Positions 8,456-16,700 of a DNA stretch of 64,000 nt are shown here, one piece after another; the first letter of the stretch is position 1; the number at the start of each line of letters is the position of its first letter. The DNA comes from Streptomyces asoensis (lineage in GTDB: Bacteria > Actinomycetota > Actinomycetes > Streptomycetales > Streptomycetaceae). The translations under genes were made by a program, and so were the position numbers. Below the pieces are notes generated by a model. That model searched no databases. It saw only the letters and a list, made by a program, of their open reading frames with translations, and had not been told where the DNA came from. The DNA lies in assembly GCF_013085465.1 (NCBI RefSeq), contig NZ_CP049838.1:8308001-8372000 (forward strand), given 5' to 3'.

Positions 8456-8767
8456 ATGAGGCCACGCGTGGGGCAGATGCTCGCCAGTACGGTCGATCCG
8501 ACGGCGGTGATCGTCGTGCGGTGCCCGGACGAGGAGCTGGAGATCACGTGCGGCGGCGCCGCCATGGTGGAGGGGACCGGGCCCGGATCCGCCGCCACCG
8601 CCACGGCCGACCCCGAACTGATGGGGGGTTCGCTGCTGGGCAAGCGGTACGCCGCCGAGGACCTCGGCGTCGAACTCCTCTGCACGAAGCCCGGACCGGG
8701 CACGCTCGCGGTGAACGGCGTCGCGCTGCCGGTGAAGAGCGCCAAGCCGCTCCCGGCCTCGGACTGA
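8456..8767 (+). CDS. Small uncharacterised protein preceding acyl-CoA ligase
   Basis: A 103-residue protein that I cannot assign to a named family. I chose the ATG with GGAGG 8 bases upstream; an earlier in-frame ATG at 8414 lacks a ribosome binding site. It has three cysteines, in VRCPDEELEITCGG and LLCTKPG, and looks like a soluble all-beta domain without signal peptide or membrane helix. It is 15 bases upstream of an acyl-CoA ligase gene, and the kinase gene follows, so it may assist substrate activation. Function unknown. Confidence 0.75.
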   Translation: MRPRVGQMLASTVDPTAVIVVRCPDEELEITCGGAAMVEGTGPGSAATATADPELMGGSLLGKRYAAEDLGVELLCTKPGPGTLAVNGVALPVKSAKPLPASD

Positions 8768-8782
8768 GGGCGGGGCGGCCCC

Positions 8783-10384
8783 ATGAACATATCGATGCTG
8801 TCGGACATGGCCGCCGAGGGGTTCGGCGACCGGGTCGTCATCGGGCGCGCGGACGACGGGCTGACCGCCCGGCGGTTGCGCGAACTGGCCGTGGGCGGGG
8901 CGCACTTGGTGCGCGCGGCCGACGCCGACGCGATCGTGTACCTCGCGGCGAACGGTCCGGCCCTCCCGGTCGCCCTGTTCGCGGCGGCCCGCGCCGGAGT
9001 CCCCCTGGTGCCGGTCAACTACCGCTTGGGCGAAGCCCAGCTCGACGCCCTGCTGGCCAACCACCCCCGCGCGCTGGGCATCGCCGACCCGGAGCACGGC
9101 GAGGCGCTGCGACGCGCCGGGCTGCCGGCGCACAGCCCGGCCGAGTGGCTCGCCCGGGCCGCGCGGAACCCCGGCCGCCCCGCCGCCGCCGACGATCCGC
9201 CCCAGCCCGTATCACCCCAGCCCGTATCACCCCATTCCGCCTCGCCGCAGCCCGCCTCGCCTCAGTCCGCACCGCCCGCCGTCCTCATCTACACGAGCGG
9301 GACGACCTCCGCGCCCAAGGGGGTGCTGTTGCGCCACCACCACCTGGTGTCGTACGTGCTGGGCACGGTGGAGTTCGCCGGAGCCGACCCCGACGCGGCG
9401 GCACTGGTGAGCGTCCCGCCGTACCACATCGCCGCCGTGTCCAGTGTGCTGACGAACCTGTACGCGGGGCGCCGGACCCTGACCCTGGAGCAGTTCACGC
9501 CGGACGGCTGGCTCGGCCTGGTACGGGAGCAGCGGATCACCCACGCGATGGTGGTACCGACGATGCTCGCCCGCATCATGGACACCCGCGGTCTCGACCG
9601 GTCGGTGCCCTCGCTGCGCGCCCTCGCCTACGGCGGAGCCCGGATGCCGGTGCGGGTCGTCGAGACCGCGCTGCGCGTCTGGCCGCACGTGGACTTCGTC
9701 AACGCCTACGGGCTCACGGAGACCTCGTCCACGATCACGGTCCTGGGGCCGCGGGAGCACCGGACGGCCGTGGCGAGCGACGACCCGGTGGTGCGGGCCC
9801 GGCTGGGCTCGGCCGGGCTGCCGGTGCCGGGTGTCGAACTGGAGGTCCGCGACGCGTCCGGCGCGGTCGCGGCCCCCGGCGGGACCGGGCAGATCTGGGT
9901 GCGTGGCGAGCAGGTGTCGGGCGAGTACGCGGGGCAGGGCACCGCGGTCGACGAGCGGGGCTTCTTCCACACCCGTGACCAGGGCCGTGTCGACCGGGAC
10001 GGCTATCTCCACATCGAGGGCAGGGCCGACGACACGATCATCCGCGGTGCGGAGAACATCGCGCCCGCCGAGATCGAGGACGTCCTGCTGGACCACCCGG
10101 ACGTGCTCGACGCGGTCGTCGTCGGCGTCCCGGACGAGGAGTGGGGCCAGCGGATCGAGGCGGTGGTCGTCCTGCGCGACGGGGTGGCGACCGACGCGGA
10201 CGCCCTGCGCGCACAGGTGCGCGGCATGCTGCGCGGCTCGAAGACGCCGGACCGCATCACCCGCTGGCCCGAACTGCCGCGCACCGCGACCGGCAAGCTC
10301 GTACGCCGCGACATCGTCGAGGCGCTGGCCGCCGACCGCCGAACACCGCCGGGCGGCCGTCGGCCGACAGGGACGAGACCATGA
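8783..10384 (+). CDS. AMP-dependent acyl-CoA synthetase with proline-rich insert
   Basis: ANL-superfamily ligase of 533 residues that activates a carboxylic acid to its CoA thioester through an acyl-AMP. The ATP-binding YTSGTTSAPKG is at 170-180, YGLTETSS and the hinge FFHTRDQGRVDRDGYLHIEGR are clear, and the C-terminal catalytic lysine is in PRTATGKLVRR. Just before the P-loop is an unusual run of five Gln/His-Pro/Ser pentapeptides (residues 141-165). The last 4 bases overlap the next gene (ATGA), so coupling to the kinase is tight. The substrate acid is not evident. Confidence 0.92.
   Translation: MNISMLSDMAAEGFGDRVVIGRADDGLTARRLRELAVGGAHLVRAADADAIVYLAANGPALPVALFAAARAGVPLVPVNYRLGEAQLDALLANHPRALGIADPEHGEALRRAGLPAHSPAEWLARAARNPGRPAAADDPPQPVSPQPVSPHSASPQPASPQSAPPAVLIYTSGTTSAPKGVLLRHHHLVSYVLGTVEFAGADPDAAALVSVPPYHIAAVSSVLTNLYAGRRTLTLEQFTPDGWLGLVREQRITHAMVVPTMLARIMDTRGLDRSVPSLRALAYGGARMPVRVVETALRVWPHVDFVNAYGLTETSSTITVLGPREHRTAVASDDPVVRARLGSAGLPVPGVELEVRDASGAVAAPGGTGQIWVRGEQVSGEYAGQGTAVDERGFFHTRDQGRVDRDGYLHIEGRADDTIIRGAENIAPAEIEDVLLDHPDVLDAVVVGVPDEEWGQRIEAVVVLRDGVATDADALRAQVRGMLRGSKTPDRITRWPELPRTATGKLVRRDIVEALAADRRTPPGGRRPTGTRP
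9203..9277 (+). repeat. In-frame 15-base repeats encoding pentapeptides
   Basis: Five imperfect 15-base units encode QPVSP, QPVSP, HSASP, QPASP and QSAPP; the first two are identical in DNA. They form a flexible proline-rich linker immediately before the ligase ATP-binding loop. Confidence 0.8.
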
Positions 10385-11415
10385 CCGTCATCGCCAACAG
10401 TGCCGATGCGAGCGCGGAGTTGGCGCGGCGCACGGCTGTCGCGGTCCGTGACTGGGCGCCCGGGGCCACCGTGGAGTCGGTCGAGCCGCTCACCGGCGGC
10501 ACGTCCAGCCTCACGTACGTGGCCACGCTTGCGGGTGTTCCTGCCGGATACGAACGCGTCGTCCTCAAAGTGGCCCCGCCCGGCCTCGAACCGGTCCGCA
10601 ACCGGGACGTACTGCGCCAGGCGCGGCTGATGCAGCTGCTGGCGGGTGTGCCCGGGGTGCGGGTGCCGAAGGTGCTGTTCTCCGACCGGGGGAAGCCGAC
10701 GGCTCGCCAGCCCTTCGTGGCCATGGAGCTCGTGCCCGGTCAGTGCGTGGAGCCGGTGCTCGTGCCCCGGGGAACCGTTCCCGCGACGCAGGTACGCGCC
10801 CGCGCCCTCGACGCGGCCCGGATGCTCGCGCACCTGCACCGGGTGGACCCCAAGCGGACCGCCCTGGCCGTGGAGCCCGTCGTCACCCCCGGCGCCGAGA
10901 TCGACCGCTGGACCCGGGCGTTCACGACCGTGCCCGAGGATCTGCGCACCGGCTACGAGGCGGTCGGGGAGCGGCTGCGCGCCACGACGCCCGCCGCGAT
11001 GATGCCGGTGTTCACCCACGGCGACTACCGGCTCGGCAACACCCTGTGCGACGCGGACGCGGTCAACGCCGTCATCGACTGGGAGATCTGGTCACTCGGC
11101 GATCCCCGGGTCGACATCACCTGGCTGACCTTCTTCACCGACGAGGCCCGCCACCCGGCGTCCCCCTCGCGGGAGCCGACCGGGATGCCGGGGAAGGCGG
11201 AGCTGATCGACGCCTACCAGGAGGCGCGGGGCGGGCCGCTGCCGGACCTGTCCTGGTTCGAGGCACTGACCAAGTACAAGGAGTCGGCCGCGACCGCCCT
11301 GTTGATCAAGCGCGGCCGGAAGGCGGGACAGCTGACCGACATGCACCGGCGCATGCAGCCGGCACTGCCGGTCCTTCTGGCCGAGGCGATGGAACTGCTC
11401 GGCCGAGCGGACTGA
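10381..11415 (+). CDS. Phosphotransferase family protein (APH / ACAD10-11 N-domain like)
   Basis: A 344-residue kinase-fold protein of the aminoglycoside phosphotransferase group. The catalytic loop HGDYRLGN is at 213-220 and the metal-binding IDWE at 232-235. The context is CoA-thioester catabolism, not antibiotic resistance, and the closest named relatives of such genes are the kinase domains of ACAD10/ACAD11, which phosphorylate 4-hydroxyacyl-CoA so that the phosphate can be eliminated. ATGA overlap with the ligase supports this. The substrate is inferred. Confidence 0.85.
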   Translation: MTVIANSADASAELARRTAVAVRDWAPGATVESVEPLTGGTSSLTYVATLAGVPAGYERVVLKVAPPGLEPVRNRDVLRQARLMQLLAGVPGVRVPKVLFSDRGKPTARQPFVAMELVPGQCVEPVLVPRGTVPATQVRARALDAARMLAHLHRVDPKRTALAVEPVVTPGAEIDRWTRAFTTVPEDLRTGYEAVGERLRATTPAAMMPVFTHGDYRLGNTLCDADAVNAVIDWEIWSLGDPRVDITWLTFFTDEARHPASPSREPTGMPGKAELIDAYQEARGGPLPDLSWFEALTKYKESAATALLIKRGRKAGQLTDMHRRMQPALPVLLAEAMELLGRAD

Positions 11416-11430
11416 GCCGCCAGGGACGCC

Positions 11431-11510
11431 GCGCCCCACCCCCCCAGGGGCGCGAGAAACTGCGCGACCGGCCCCACCGGCCCGCGGCCGAAGAACCGGC
11501 CCGCAGCAAA
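11431..11510. repeat. Intergenic GC-rich element resembling a common Streptomyces repeat, with hairpin
   Basis: The segment CAGGGGCGCGAGAAACTGCG followed by CGACCGG and CCCACCGGCCCGC resembles an intergenic sequence that I recall occurring many times in Streptomyces genomes. It also holds a GCGCCCC/GGGGCGC hairpin (11431-11437 with 11447-11453) suitable as terminator for the convergent kinase and SDR genes. Confidence 0.5.
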
Positions 11511-11535
11511 ACGAACCGCAGAGCCGTTGGAGCGA

Positions 11536-12318
11536 TCAGTACAGCCCGCCGTCCACCCGGATCAGTGACCCCGTGGTGTAGCTGGAGGCGTCGCTCGCCA
11601 GGTACAGCGCCGTGCCGATGATCTCCTCCGGCCGACCGGGCCGGCCGATCGCGCTGCGCGTGCTCCGGCGCTTCTCCTCGGACCAGGCCTGGGAGATGTC
11701 GGTCAGGAAGGGCCCGGCCGAGAGGGTGTTGACGCGCACCTTCGGGCCGTACTCCAGAGCGAAGACGGTGGTCAGCGCGTTGAGCGCGGCCTTGGCGCCG
11801 GCGTAGGGGCCGAACCTCGGCTGGGGGAACAGCGCTCCCGAGGAGGAGACGTTGATGATCGAGCCGCCGTCGCCCTCGGACATCCGGCGCCCGATCAGCG
11901 AGGTGAGCCGGAAAGGGCCCTTGAAGTTGACCCCGATCACCTTGTCGAACAGTTCCTCGCCGGTCTCCTCCGAAGAGGGCGCCAGCGGTGACATACCGGC
12001 GTTGTTGACGAGGACGTCGACCTTCCCGAACTCCTCGTAGGCGGTGTCGGCCAGCCGGCCGAGGTCGTCCCAGTGGCCCACGTGCGCGGCGACCGGCAGC
12101 GCGCGCCGGCCGAGGTCGCGGACCTCCGCCGCGACCGTCTCGCAGGCGGGGAGTTTGCGGCTGGCGATCACCACGTCGGCGCCCGCGGCGGCGAACGCGC
12201 GCACCATCTCCCGCCCCAGGCCCCGGCTGCCGCCGGTGACGAGCGCGACCTTGCCGGACAGGTCGAACAGACGGGCCGTGTCGAGGGAGTCGGCGTCGAG
12301 GGAGTCGGCGTCGCTCAT
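11536..12318 (-). CDS. SDR family oxidoreductase
   Basis: A 260-residue short-chain dehydrogenase with TGGSRGLG at 28-35, NNAG, a serine in NVSSSG and the YAGAK catalytic pair. The N-terminus carries a short duplicated DADSLDADSLD segment from a 15-base DNA repeat. Its ATG overlaps the stop of the upstream acyl-CoA dehydrogenase by 4 bases, so the two are translationally coupled. Glucose/ribitol-dehydrogenase-like sequence; likely acts on a hydroxyacyl-CoA or ring alcohol. The substrate is unknown. Confidence 0.9.
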   Translation of the reverse strand: MSDADSLDADSLDTARLFDLSGKVALVTGGSRGLGREMVRAFAAAGADVVIASRKLPACETVAAEVRDLGRRALPVAAHVGHWDDLGRLADTAYEEFGKVDVLVNNAGMSPLAPSSEETGEELFDKVIGVNFKGPFRLTSLIGRRMSEGDGGSIINVSSSGALFPQPRFGPYAGAKAALNALTTVFALEYGPKVRVNTLSAGPFLTDISQAWSEEKRRSTRSAIGRPGRPEEIIGTALYLASDASSYTTGSLIRVDGGLY

Positions 12319-13634
12319 CCGTCCACCCGGCCGCTGAGACTGTCGTCGCCGATGATGTGCGCGTACCGCTTGCGGGCGGCCTCCCGCTTCGGCGGAAGGT
12401 GTTCGCTGGGGAACAGCCCCTCGGCCGGCCGGTGGCCCTTCAGCAGCTGCTTGGCGATGGTGGTGCGGTGCACCTCGGTCGGGCCGTCGGCGAGCGCGAG
12501 GTTCGGCACGGCCATCCACCACTTCGCGAGCGGGAGTTCGTCGGTGGTGCCGAGCGACCCGTGCAGATGCACCGCCCGCTGGACGATGTCGTGCAGCACC
12601 TTGGCCGTCTGGACCTTGCACATGGCGATCTGGGTGCGGGCGGCGCCGTGCGGCCGGTTGTCGATGATCCAGGCGGTGTGCAGGACGAGCAGCCGGAACT
12701 GGTGCAGCTCCACCCAGGAGTCCGCGATCAACTGCTGGACCGCCTGCTTCTCGGCGAGCAGGGTCCCCTGGGTGCGGCGGGACAGCGCCCGCTCGCACAT
12801 CATGTCGAAGGCGCGCGCGCACTTGCCCACCGTGCGCATCGCGTGGTGCACACGGCCGCCGCCGAGGCGGGCCTGGGCGACCTTGAATCCCTCGCCGGGG
12901 CCGCCGAGCATGGCGTCGAGCGGGACACGGACCTGGTGGTAGCGGAGATAGGCGTGGATGCCCTCGTCGAGGGAGCCGCGCTCGTCCATCGTGCCGACGT
13001 TCCGCTTGATCTCGATGCCGGGTGTCTCGGCCGGCACGATGAACATCGACATCCGGGCGTGCGGCGGCGCGTCCGGGTCGGTGACGGCCATGACGATGAG
13101 GAAGGCCGCGTACCGGGCGTTGGAGGAGAACCACTTCTCCCCGTCGATCACCCACTCCTCGCCGTCCCGCCGGGCGTGGCAGACGAACTCCTTGGGGTCG
13201 GCGCCCGCCTGTGGTTCGGTCATCGAGAAGGTGGAGACGATCTCCCCGTCGAGCAGCGGCCGCAGATAGCGGGCCTTCTGCTCCTCGGTGCCGAACAGGG
13301 CGAGGATCTCGGCGTTGCCGGTGTCCGGGGCGGCGGTGCCGAACACCGTCGGGGCCCAGTAGGAGCGGCCGAGGATCTCGTTGAGGAGGGCGAGCCGCAC
13401 CTGGCCGTAGCCGGGGCCGCCCAGTTCGGGGCCCAGGTGACAGGCCCACAGGCCCTGTTCCCGGACCCGCTGTTGTAGCGGCCTCAGGATCGCGCGGGCC
13501 TTCTCGTTGCGGGTGTCGTACGGGTCGCCGCCGTGCGGGAACAGAAGGTCCAGCGGCTCGACCTCCTCACGCACGAAGGCCGCCGCCCAGTCCAGCCGGG
13601 CCTGGAAGTCAGGGTCGATCGTGAAATCCAGCAT
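12315..13634 (-). CDS. Acyl-CoA dehydrogenase family protein (long form)
   Basis: A 439-residue dehydrogenase with N-terminus MLDFTIDPDFQARLDWAAAF and the substrate/FAD motif STFSMTEPQAGADP near 143-157. The C-terminal HLHGSLGTTDELPLAKWW and ALADGPTEVHRTTIAKQLL match the ACAD10/11-like and FadE-type branch. The ATG is only 9 bases after a TATACT box and no ribosome binding site is seen, so its mRNA may be leaderless. Its ACAD11-like character fits the phosphotransferase gene at 10381, although that gene is on the opposite strand. Confidence 0.9.
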   Translation of the reverse strand: MLDFTIDPDFQARLDWAAAFVREEVEPLDLLFPHGGDPYDTRNEKARAILRPLQQRVREQGLWACHLGPELGGPGYGQVRLALLNEILGRSYWAPTVFGTAAPDTGNAEILALFGTEEQKARYLRPLLDGEIVSTFSMTEPQAGADPKEFVCHARRDGEEWVIDGEKWFSSNARYAAFLIVMAVTDPDAPPHARMSMFIVPAETPGIEIKRNVGTMDERGSLDEGIHAYLRYHQVRVPLDAMLGGPGEGFKVAQARLGGGRVHHAMRTVGKCARAFDMMCERALSRRTQGTLLAEKQAVQQLIADSWVELHQFRLLVLHTAWIIDNRPHGAARTQIAMCKVQTAKVLHDIVQRAVHLHGSLGTTDELPLAKWWMAVPNLALADGPTEVHRTTIAKQLLKGHRPAEGLFPSEHLPPKREAARKRYAHIIGDDSLSGRVDG

Positions 13635-13636
13635 GG

Positions 13637-13659
13637 CGAAAACAGTATACTTTTTGTCG
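13637..13659. promoter_or_regulatory. Class 1 palindrome, divergent promoter
   Basis: The core ACAGTATACTTTTTG contains the self-complementary AGTATACT. It gives a TATACT -10 box 9 bases from the leftward dehydrogenase ATG and also lies upstream of the long rightward operon that starts at 13737. Confidence 0.65.
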
Positions 13660-13736
13660 CCCTCGGTCCATACTCTGGGGCAGACTTGGCGCATTGGGTA
13701 TGCGCAATTGCGATGAGCCGCAGAGGAGTTGGTCCG

Positions 13737-14969
13737 ATGCAGAGGCCGATGGAGGGCGTGCGGGTGCTCGAAGTCGCGCAGTTCACCTTCGTCCCGGCGG
13801 CGGGTGCCGTGCTCGCCGACTGGGGCGCCGACGTGATCAAGATCGAGCACGCCGAGCGCGGCGACGCCCAGCGCGGTCTTGTCCGGGTACTCGGTTACGA
13901 GGCCGCCAGCGAGGGGTCGTCGTTCTTCCCGATCATGGAGGGGCCCAACCGCGGGAAACGCAGCGTCGGCCTCGCTCTGGAGAAGCCGTCCGCGCGTCGC
14001 GTGCTGGAGGAACTGATCCGCACCAGCGACGTGTTCCTCACGAACTTCCTGCCCGAGGCACGGGCGAAGCTGCGGATCGACGTGGCGGACGTGCGGGCGA
14101 TCAACCCCGACATCGTCTACGTCCGCGGCAGCGGCTTCGGTACCCGGGGGGACGAGGCCGGCAAGGGCGGCTACGACAGCACGGCCTTCTGGGCCCGCGG
14201 CGGAAGCGCCGCCGGTGTCACCCCGCCCGGCGCGGACCGGATGACCAGGATGCCCGCGGGCGCCTACGGCGACTCGATGGGCGGTATGACGCTGGCCGGA
14301 GGCATCGCCGCCGCCCTCTACTCCCGGGCCACGACCGGTGAACCGTCCGTCGTGGACGTGTCGTTGGTCGGAGTCGGCGCCTGGGCGACCCAGTTCACGG
14401 TCAACCTCGCGCTGATGACCGGCGGCCCGCTTCCGGTGAACACCCCGCCCCGGCACGGCTCGGCCACCAACCCGCTGATCGGGGCCTATCGCACCGCGGA
14501 CGGCCGCTGGATCGAACTGTCGATGCTTCAGCCCGGCCGGTACTGGGCGGAGTTCTGCAAGCTGGCCGGACGCGAGGAACTGAGCGGCGACGAACGCTTC
14601 GACAGCACCGAGAAGTTGATGGCCAACGCGGCCGAGGCCGCCGGGATCGTCGCCGACATCGTCGCGGCCCGCCCCTTCGCGGAGTGGGCCGGGATCCTCT
14701 CCCGCGGGGAGGGCCAGTGGGCGGCCGTGCAGAACGCCTGGGAGGTCGGCCAGGATCCCGCGCTGCGCGCCAACGGTCTGATCGCGCCCGTGGTGGACGC
14801 CGACGGGGTCGACCGTGAACTGGTCGCGAGCCCGGTCCAGTTCGACGAGACGCCGGCCGGCCTCACCCGGGCACCCCAGTTCGCGGAGCACACCGACGAG
14901 GTCCTGCGCTCGCTCGGCCTCACGGAGGACGAGCTGATCGCGCTCAAGATCGACGGTGCGGCGACATGA
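13737..14969 (+). CDS. CaiB/BaiF family CoA-transferase
   Basis: Type III CoA-transferase of 410 residues, moving CoA between carboxylates through an aspartyl-CoA anhydride. The N-terminus GVRVLEVAQFTFVPAAGAVLADWGADVIKIE is the family signature, and the probable catalytic Asp is in GAYGDSMGGM. It starts at ATG with AGAGGAG 8 bases upstream and heads the ten-gene operon that ends at 25379. It probably activates the pathway acid or recycles CoA from a product. Unlike the homologue at 21457, it lacks the racemase-type GHD and GDF motifs. Confidence 0.9.
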   Translation: MQRPMEGVRVLEVAQFTFVPAAGAVLADWGADVIKIEHAERGDAQRGLVRVLGYEAASEGSSFFPIMEGPNRGKRSVGLALEKPSARRVLEELIRTSDVFLTNFLPEARAKLRIDVADVRAINPDIVYVRGSGFGTRGDEAGKGGYDSTAFWARGGSAAGVTPPGADRMTRMPAGAYGDSMGGMTLAGGIAAALYSRATTGEPSVVDVSLVGVGAWATQFTVNLALMTGGPLPVNTPPRHGSATNPLIGAYRTADGRWIELSMLQPGRYWAEFCKLAGREELSGDERFDSTEKLMANAAEAAGIVADIVAARPFAEWAGILSRGEGQWAAVQNAWEVGQDPALRANGLIAPVVDADGVDRELVASPVQFDETPAGLTRAPQFAEHTDEVLRSLGLTEDELIALKIDGAAT

Positions 14970-15003
14970 CGGACGGACCGGACGCACGACGAGAGGAGCC
15001 GTG

Positions 15004-16203
15004 ATGCGTACGACGCCCGAACCCGACGGAACCCACGACGGCCTGCCCGCCTACCACTTCGACAACCGGCTCGGCGGCCCGGTCCTCAGCCACCAGGAGC
15101 GCTGGGACGAACTGGCCGGCACCCACTCCGGGTTCCGCAGCACCGTCGCCCGCGGCTACTGGGTCGTCACGGACGGCCCGGAGGTGCAGAGGGCACTCCA
15201 GGACTGGCGGACCTTCTCCAACAGGTCGGTCACCGCGCTCGAGGCGGACCCGAAGTTCCTGTGGATCCCCGAGATGCTGGACCCGCCCCTGCACAACGTG
15301 TGGCGACGGCTGCTCGGCCGCTACTTCTCGCCGGCCACCGTCGCCGCCCGGGAACCGGAGATCCGCCAGGTCGCGGCGGAGCTGATCGACGCCCTGAAGG
15401 GCCGCGACGGCGCCGACGTGCTCGACGAGTTCGCGCGCCGCTTCCCGACCCTGATCTTCATGCGCATGATGGGCCTGCCGGAGGAGGATCTGCCCGTCTT
15501 CCTCGCCTGGACCCACGAGCTGCTGCACCTGTCCCACGCCGAGGACCCGGACGGCGCCCGGCAGCTGACCGCCATGCGGGAGGTGTCCGCGTACTTCGAG
15601 CAGCAGATCGCCCTGCGCCGCGCGGCGCCGCGCGACGACCTGCTCTCGCACGCCATGACCTGGACGATCGACGGCGAGCCGATCGGCGACCGGGACATGC
15701 ACGCCTTCTGCGTCCTGATGTTCCAGGCGGGCTTCGACACGGTCCCGATCTCGATCGGCTGGGCGCTGTACCACTTCGCCACGCATCCGGAGCAGCGGGC
15801 GGAGATCCTCGCCGACCCGTCGCTCGTCCCCACCGCGGTGGAGGAGATACTCCGCGTCTACTCGTTCGTCGTCCCGGCCCGCAAGGCGACGAAGGACGTC
15901 GAGATCGGCGGCTGTCCGGTCAGGGCGGGCGAGATGGTGATGCTCCCGCTGGCGGTCACCAACCGCGATCCGGAGCGCTACGACCACCCGCTGGAGGTGG
16001 ACCTGCACCGCAGGGACACCCACCACATCGCGTTCGGCTCGGGCCCGCACCGCTGCCTGGGCTCGCACCTCGCCCGCCTCGAACTCAACGTGGCGGTCGA
16101 GGAATGGCACCGGCGCATCCCCGGCTACCGGATCGCACCCGGCCAGGAGCTCTGGCAGCACGGGAACATGTACGGCATCAAGTCGCTCCGGCTCCAGTGG
16201 TGA
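15004..16203 (+). CDS. Cytochrome P450
   Basis: A 399-residue bacterial P450. The haem-binding loop FGSGPHRCLGSHLAR places the thiolate ligand at Cys351; the I-helix oxygen-activation segment is AGFDT at 242-246 instead of the usual AGxET; EEILR gives the ExxR motif. AGAGGAG precedes GTGATG, and I take the ATG. No ferredoxin is adjacent; the nearest are at 35894 and 59541. Within an acyl-CoA operon it probably hydroxylates a hydrocarbon position before or during side-chain attack. The substrate is unknown. Confidence 0.93.
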   Translation: MRTTPEPDGTHDGLPAYHFDNRLGGPVLSHQERWDELAGTHSGFRSTVARGYWVVTDGPEVQRALQDWRTFSNRSVTALEADPKFLWIPEMLDPPLHNVWRRLLGRYFSPATVAAREPEIRQVAAELIDALKGRDGADVLDEFARRFPTLIFMRMMGLPEEDLPVFLAWTHELLHLSHAEDPDGARQLTAMREVSAYFEQQIALRRAAPRDDLLSHAMTWTIDGEPIGDRDMHAFCVLMFQAGFDTVPISIGWALYHFATHPEQRAEILADPSLVPTAVEEILRVYSFVVPARKATKDVEIGGCPVRAGEMVMLPLAVTNRDPERYDHPLEVDLHRRDTHHIAFGSGPHRCLGSHLARLELNVAVEEWHRRIPGYRIAPGQELWQHGNMYGIKSLRLQW

Positions 16204-16213
16204 GGGGCCGGCC

Positions 16214-16681
16214 ATGACTCCTCCCCTCCGAGCGACGGACCTGTACCACACCGGCATCGTCGTCCCGGACGTCGACGCCTGGAAGGACCGGATGGGCGAG
16301 GTCGCCGGACACCGGTGGACCGCGACCATGTCCGCGGAGCTGCCGGTCCGGCTGGCGGACGGCGACCGGGTGCTGAACCTCCGCTACGCGTACTCGCTGG
16401 ACGCCCCGCACATCGAACTCGTCCAGGAGATCCCCGGGACACCGTGGACGGCGTCCGAGCACCTCGCGACGCACCACCTCGGCTACTTCTGCGACGACCT
16501 CACGACGGCGTCGCACCGGCTGGCGGAGTCGGGCTTCGCCCTGGAGGCCTGCGCGGTGATCGACGGGACACCCTCGGTCTTCGCCTACCACCTGGCCCCC
16601 TCCGGGCTCCGGATCGAGATCGTGGACCGCGCCCGGATCCCCGACTTCTCCGCCTACCTGCGGTCGAAGACGCCCCAGTGA
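16214..16681 (+). CDS. VOC family protein (glyoxalase/epimerase-like)
   Basis: A 155-residue single vicinal-oxygen-chelate protein with two beta-alpha-beta-beta-beta modules: the first opens with LYHTGIVVPDVDAW, the second with THHLGYFCDDL and closes with GLRIEIVD. Candidate metal ligands are His12, the HH pair near 86 and the Glu in LRIEIVD. Short VOC proteins in acyl-CoA operons include methylmalonyl-CoA epimerases, hydratases and lyases. The start follows GAGGGG 10 bases after the P450 stop. No specific reaction can be assigned. Confidence 0.82.
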   Translation: MTPPLRATDLYHTGIVVPDVDAWKDRMGEVAGHRWTATMSAELPVRLADGDRVLNLRYAYSLDAPHIELVQEIPGTPWTASEHLATHHLGYFCDDLTTASHRLAESGFALEACAVIDGTPSVFAYHLAPSGLRIEIVDRARIPDFSAYLRSKTPQ

Positions 16682-16700
16682 CAGCCCAGGACGGGAAGAC

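Noticed and set aside
10381..11415. Aminoglycoside resistance gene
   Set aside because: The fold matches, but overlap with an acyl-CoA ligase gene and the surrounding catabolic genes favour a metabolic kinase.
13533..13736. N-terminal extension of the CoA-transferase
   Set aside because: The extended frame crosses the divergent promoter and has no ribosome binding site, whereas the ATG at 13737 has AGAGGAG and starts the family's conserved N-terminus.
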